A stretch of DNA of 64,000 nucleotides from Gammaproteobacteria bacterium. GTDB lineage: Bacteria > Pseudomonadota > Gammaproteobacteria > Pseudomonadales > Azotimanducaceae. The notes under the pieces were generated by a model. That model did not search any database. It worked only from the letters and a program-made list of their open reading frames with translations, and was not told where the DNA came from. This document shows, piece after piece, positions 60,682 through 64,000 of the stretch. Positions within the stretch are counted from its first letter, which is position 1, and each line of letters begins with the position of its first letter. The position numbers and the translations under genes were made by a program. The DNA lies in NCBI GenBank assembly GCA_028824555.1, contig JAPPDJ010000139.1, forward strand, positions 1-64,000, in the 5' to 3' direction.

Positions 60682-61626
60682 CTACAGCTTGGAGCGAATG
60701 GTCGCCTCGGTGAATTTCGCCATGTCGACCATGCTGTCGTCATGCGCCGTGCCGAAGAACAGGCGTTCGCCCAACAGCCCGCGCATCGCCTCGGGGGCTG
60801 ATGCGATGTACTCCTCGTCCTTCAGCAGGTATGTGTAGTCGTCGATGGGCTGGGTATAGAGGCGCTGATAGGTCGCATGGAGCACCGTGCGCACGCCATC
60901 GACGGTGCGCCGACCGGTGCCGTGCCACACCGAGCCATCCCAGACCGCGACGCCGCCCTTGGCGACCTCGATGGGGACGGTTTCCGAACGGCTCTCCTCG
61001 GGAGTCGGGTGCCGGCGTGCAAGGTGCGAACCGGGAACCACGCGGGTCGCGCCTTCCTCGTCTGTCATGCCGTCGCACGGAATGCAGAAGGTGATTACGC
61101 AGTTGTGCTCGGGAAACGGCGCCGGCAACCAGTTCTGGTCTGCGTGGATGCCGCCGGCGACGAGCTTGTCCGACTTGCCCATGATCGAAGCGGCGAACTG
61201 GCTGGCACGCAGGCCGTTGCCGACGCTCACCTCGGCGAACGCAAGGATCTTCGGGTTGGTGGCAATGCGGTCGATGGCCGGATGGCGACCAAGCAGATAC
61301 GCGGCGCCGCGGCCGCCGAGCGCGCCCTTCGGCTTGGCCAATCCGTGGATCGCCTCGCGCAGCTCGTCCATCTCTTCGGGCGGCGCCACGTTCTCAAGGG
61401 CGGCATAGCCGTGCTCGCGGAAGTGGTCGATGGCATCGCCGAGGTCAAACTCGTCAATCCGCGCCTGAAGGTGCTCGGCAACATCGTAGGGGCCGAGCAG
61501 CCCACGGCTCCTTTGCACGCTATCGATCAGCGGCTTGAGGCTCTCGCCCATCCCGGCTAGGTTGGGGTTCGCCGGTCGTCCTTCGTCGGACGTTCCTGCT
61601 TCGGCGGTCTGCGCTCGTTCGCTCAT
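60682..61626 (-). CDS. Phytanoyl-CoA dioxygenase (PhyH) family protein
   Basis: This 314-aa Fe(II)/2-oxoglutarate oxygenase has iron ligands HAD in VAGGIHADQNWLPAPF and the distal His in WDGSVWHGTGRRTVDGVR, with the Arg for 2-oxoglutarate nearby. The N-terminal 45 residues are polar and not conserved. It is a second PhyH paralogue, clearly different from the one at 35545. The substrate is unknown. Confidence 0.87.
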   Translation of the reverse strand: MSERAQTAEAGTSDEGRPANPNLAGMGESLKPLIDSVQRSRGLLGPYDVAEHLQARIDEFDLGDAIDHFREHGYAALENVAPPEEMDELREAIHGLAKPKGALGGRGAAYLLGRHPAIDRIATNPKILAFAEVSVGNGLRASQFAASIMGKSDKLVAGGIHADQNWLPAPFPEHNCVITFCIPCDGMTDEEGATRVVPGSHLARRHPTPEESRSETVPIEVAKGGVAVWDGSVWHGTGRRTVDGVRTVLHATYQRLYTQPIDDYTYLLKDEEYIASAPEAMRGLLGERLFFGTAHDDSMVDMAKFTEATIRSKL

Positions 61627-61759
61627 CTTCGCTTGTTCAGGGCAAGTGCAACTCTTGTCAGGAACGACTGTCAGGAACGACTCTGCGGGATTGCGGATAC
61701 TCGACGGGTAGGCATGGCAACGCCGGGGCCTTCCGGCCCCGGTCGATGCACTGTGCGCC

Positions 61760-63982
61760 CTACCCTTGCGCGTCTATCGCCTCCAACACCCTCGGCGGCG
61801 ACAGCGGCAGGTCATCGATGCGGAATCCAAGCTGGTCTCGGACTGCGTTCGATGCGGCTGCCAACGGTGCCACGATGGGGGTTTCGCCGACGCCACGCAC
61901 GCCGTAGGGGTGCGAGGGGTTCGGCACTTCGATGATCTCGGTGTCGATCATCGGCAGGTCGGAGGCTACCGGCACGCGGTAGTCGAGGAAGCCGGCGTTT
62001 TCCATGACGCCTTCGGCGTCGTAGATGTACTCCTCGTTAAGTGCCCAGCCGATGCCCTGGACGGCGCCGCCCTGCATCTGGCCTTCGACGTAGGCCGGGT
62101 GAATGGCCCGTCCTGCGTCCTGGATCGCCGTGAAGCTGAGCACGTCCACCTTGCCGGTTTCCTTGTCCACCTTGGCGTCCATCAGGTTCACCGAGAACGA
62201 TGCCCCGGCGCCTTGGGCGTTGAGACTGGCTCGGCCGAGCAGCGGGCCGCCGGTGCGGCCAGCGCCGCGGGCGATGTCGCCCAAGCTCAAGGGCTTTACG
62301 TCGGCGTTTACGCCGGGCTTCGGCACCGCTTCGCCGTCCACCCAGTCCACTTGGTCTTCATCGAGGTCCCAGGTGAGCGCGGCGCGCTGCTTGCACTGGG
62401 CGATGATGTCCTCGCAGGCCTGGATCACCGCCATGCCGGTGGCAAAGGTCGTGCGGCTGCCGCCGGTGACGTTGCAGAAGCCGGTGGATTCGGTATCGCC
62501 CACGTGCGCCTTGATCTGCTCGTAGGGTACGCCGAGGGTCTCTGCCGCCATCAGCGCCATGCCGGCGCGGCTTCCCCCGATGTCGGGGCTGCCTTCCATC
62601 ACCGTCACCATGCCGTCTTCGGCGATGCGCACTTCGGCGCTCGACTGCATGCCGATGTTGAACCAGAAGCCAACGGCAAGGCCGCGACCTGCGCCTTCCG
62701 GCACTGGGCTGGTCCAGTTCGGGTGCTTGCGCGCCGCTTCGAGGCATTCCTTCAGGCCAACCGGTGGGAACGTGGGCCCATACGGCGCTTGCGTGCCTTC
62801 GCCAGCGGCGTTCTTCATCCGCAGGTCGATGGGGTCCATCGAAAGCTCTCGAGCCAACTCGTCGATGGCGCATTCCATCGCGTGCATGGACTGCGGGGCA
62901 CCCGGTGCGCGGTAGGCGCAAACCTTGGGCTTGTTGACGAGGATGTCGTTGCCCTCGATGCGGAAGTTCGCGAGGTCGTAGGGCGCAAGCACGGACATGC
63001 AGCCGGGGCCGACCGGAGCGCCCGGAAACGCACCGGCCTCGTAGGCGAGCCATGCCGTGGCTGCGGTGATGGTGCCGTCGTTCTTGGCGCCGACCTTCAC
63101 CTTGCACCAGGTGGCGGAGGTGGGGCCAGTGGCGCGGAAGACCTCTTCGCGGCTCATCATCATCTTCACCGGACGACCGGAGATCTGGCTCATCTTCACG
63201 GCCAGCGGCTCGAGATAGATGATCGTCTTGCCGCCGAAGCCGCCACCGATCTCGGACGGGATGACCTTGATGTTGCCAACCGGTTCGCCGAGCACCTGCG
63301 CCGTCAACGAGCGCACCTCGAAGTGGCCCTGGGTGCAGCACCAGACCGTGGACTTGCCGTCTTCGTTGGCAGTGGCCGTGCAGGCGTGGGGTTCGATGTA
63401 GCCTTGGTGAGCGGTGGGAACGCGGTGCTCGCTCTCGACGATCACGTCGGCCTCGGCGAAGCCGGCGTCCACGTCGCCGCGCTCGAACATCGTCGTCGCG
63501 GCGATATTGCTGGCGGGCTTGGAGGTGTCGCCATTGGTGTGCTGGCTCTCGTTGACGAGGGTGGCGCCTTCGGCGATGGCCTCGTCGATGGAGAGCACGG
63601 GCGCGAGCACTTCGTACTCGACGTCGATCAGGTCGATCGCCGCATCCGCCTGGGCCAGCGTCTTGGCCGCCACCGCTGCCACCGCGTGGCCGTGGTAGAG
63701 CACCTTGTCGCGGGCGAGGACGTTCTTGGCGAGGTCGGACGGGGATTCGTTCGGAAGGTCGGCGCCCGAAATCGCGGCCAGCACGCCGTCGGCTTCGAGG
63801 GCGCGGGAGAGATCCACGCTCTTGATGCGGGCGTGGGCGTGCGGGCTCCTGAGAACCTTGCCGTAGAGCATGCCGGGCAGGTTAAGGTCAGCGCCGAACG
63901 CTGCCCGCCCGGTCACTTTGTCGATGCCGTCGGGACGGATGGGGCGAGTGCCAATGGCCTTGAGATCTACCGCTTCTGCCAC
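61760..63982 (-). CDS. Xanthine dehydrogenase/aldehyde oxidase-type molybdenum-binding subunit
   Basis: This 740-aa large subunit of a molybdenum hydroxylase has the aldehyde-oxidase a/b hammerhead at the N terminus (IDKVTGRAAFGADLNLPGMLYGKVLRSPHAHARI). The Moco-binding domain includes IPSEIGGGFGGK, VCAYRAPGAPQSMHAMECAIDELAREL, EGSPDIGGSRAGMALMAAETLGVP and the catalytic Glu in GVRGVGETPIVAPLAA. The CO-dehydrogenase CSFR loop is absent. The start is GTG at 63982 with AAGGAGACTC upstream. The FAD and 2Fe-2S subunits should lie upstream, outside the window. The substrate is unknown. Confidence 0.92.
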   Translation of the reverse strand: MAEAVDLKAIGTRPIRPDGIDKVTGRAAFGADLNLPGMLYGKVLRSPHAHARIKSVDLSRALEADGVLAAISGADLPNESPSDLAKNVLARDKVLYHGHAVAAVAAKTLAQADAAIDLIDVEYEVLAPVLSIDEAIAEGATLVNESQHTNGDTSKPASNIAATTMFERGDVDAGFAEADVIVESEHRVPTAHQGYIEPHACTATANEDGKSTVWCCTQGHFEVRSLTAQVLGEPVGNIKVIPSEIGGGFGGKTIIYLEPLAVKMSQISGRPVKMMMSREEVFRATGPTSATWCKVKVGAKNDGTITAATAWLAYEAGAFPGAPVGPGCMSVLAPYDLANFRIEGNDILVNKPKVCAYRAPGAPQSMHAMECAIDELARELSMDPIDLRMKNAAGEGTQAPYGPTFPPVGLKECLEAARKHPNWTSPVPEGAGRGLAVGFWFNIGMQSSAEVRIAEDGMVTVMEGSPDIGGSRAGMALMAAETLGVPYEQIKAHVGDTESTGFCNVTGGSRTTFATGMAVIQACEDIIAQCKQRAALTWDLDEDQVDWVDGEAVPKPGVNADVKPLSLGDIARGAGRTGGPLLGRASLNAQGAGASFSVNLMDAKVDKETGKVDVLSFTAIQDAGRAIHPAYVEGQMQGGAVQGIGWALNEEYIYDAEGVMENAGFLDYRVPVASDLPMIDTEIIEVPNPSHPYGVRGVGETPIVAPLAAASNAVRDQLGFRIDDLPLSPPRVLEAIDAQG

Positions 63983-64000
63983 TGTCTGAGTCTCCTTGAA

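Overview
The window is GC-rich, densely coded DNA (about 50 protein genes, one tRNA, no rRNA, phage, transposase or CRISPR array seen) from a proteobacterium, most likely an uncultured gammaproteobacterium. The evidence is a complete tusDCB-tusE set, a fused CysG sirohaem synthase, a TtpC/ExbB/ExbD/TonB energy-transduction operon and a 'proteobacterial dedicated sortase system' two-component pair. Several TauD/PhyH-type dioxygenases, acyl-CoA dehydrogenases, an F420-type LLM oxidoreductase and a TRAP transporter suggest a free-living or invertebrate-associated marine heterotroph; that is inference only.

Layout. 0-8.2 kb: a CNT nucleoside transporter diverges from a tightly coupled trio: an adenosine-kinase-like PfkB enzyme, a chloramphenicol-phosphotransferase-like kinase and a giant (about 1708 aa) exonuclease-RecQ-UvrD fusion helicase. 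8.3-12.3 kb: HCCA isomerase, sirtuin, a VWA/CoxE-type protein and an APH-fold kinase. 12.4-15.8 kb: a TRAP transporter (dctPQM) whose dctP gene starts inside one copy and stops inside a second copy of a terminal-inverted-repeat element. 16-22 kb: YciI protein, NCS2 permease fused to a degenerate HATPase-like domain, NadR-like kinase, and a sortase-type response regulator with a histidine kinase gene cut by an in-frame TAG. 22-26.4 kb: a metallo-hydrolase, then an hvfABC/bufferin copper RiPP cluster (precursor with two EGKCG motifs) behind a SO_0444-type Cu/Zn efflux permease. 26.4-36.4 kb: tRNA-Ser(UGA), TPR protein, tusDCBE, cysG, serS-crcB-acyl-CoA dehydrogenase, aroA, PhyH. 36.5-48 kb: two-component system, small catabolic genes, spondin-domain lipoprotein, amidohydrolase, gcdH, pyrF, ribE. 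47.4-52.9 kb: the six-gene TonB2-type operon. 53-64 kb: dienelactone hydrolase, phoBR, HAD, ribokinase, a PiT-like membrane protein, an orphan ubiquitin-like sulfur carrier, a frameshifted nucleotidyltransferase with a small partner, PhyH and a molybdenum hydroxylase large subunit.

The intergenic DNA is unusually structured. At least four families of miniature palindromic repeats recur, in both orientations, nested within one another, and abutting or supplying start and stop codons. Four genes also have a -10-like hexamer exactly six bases before their ATG, as expected for leaderless mRNAs.

Most remaining lines of the ORF track are antisense or out-of-frame shadows caused by the high GC content.
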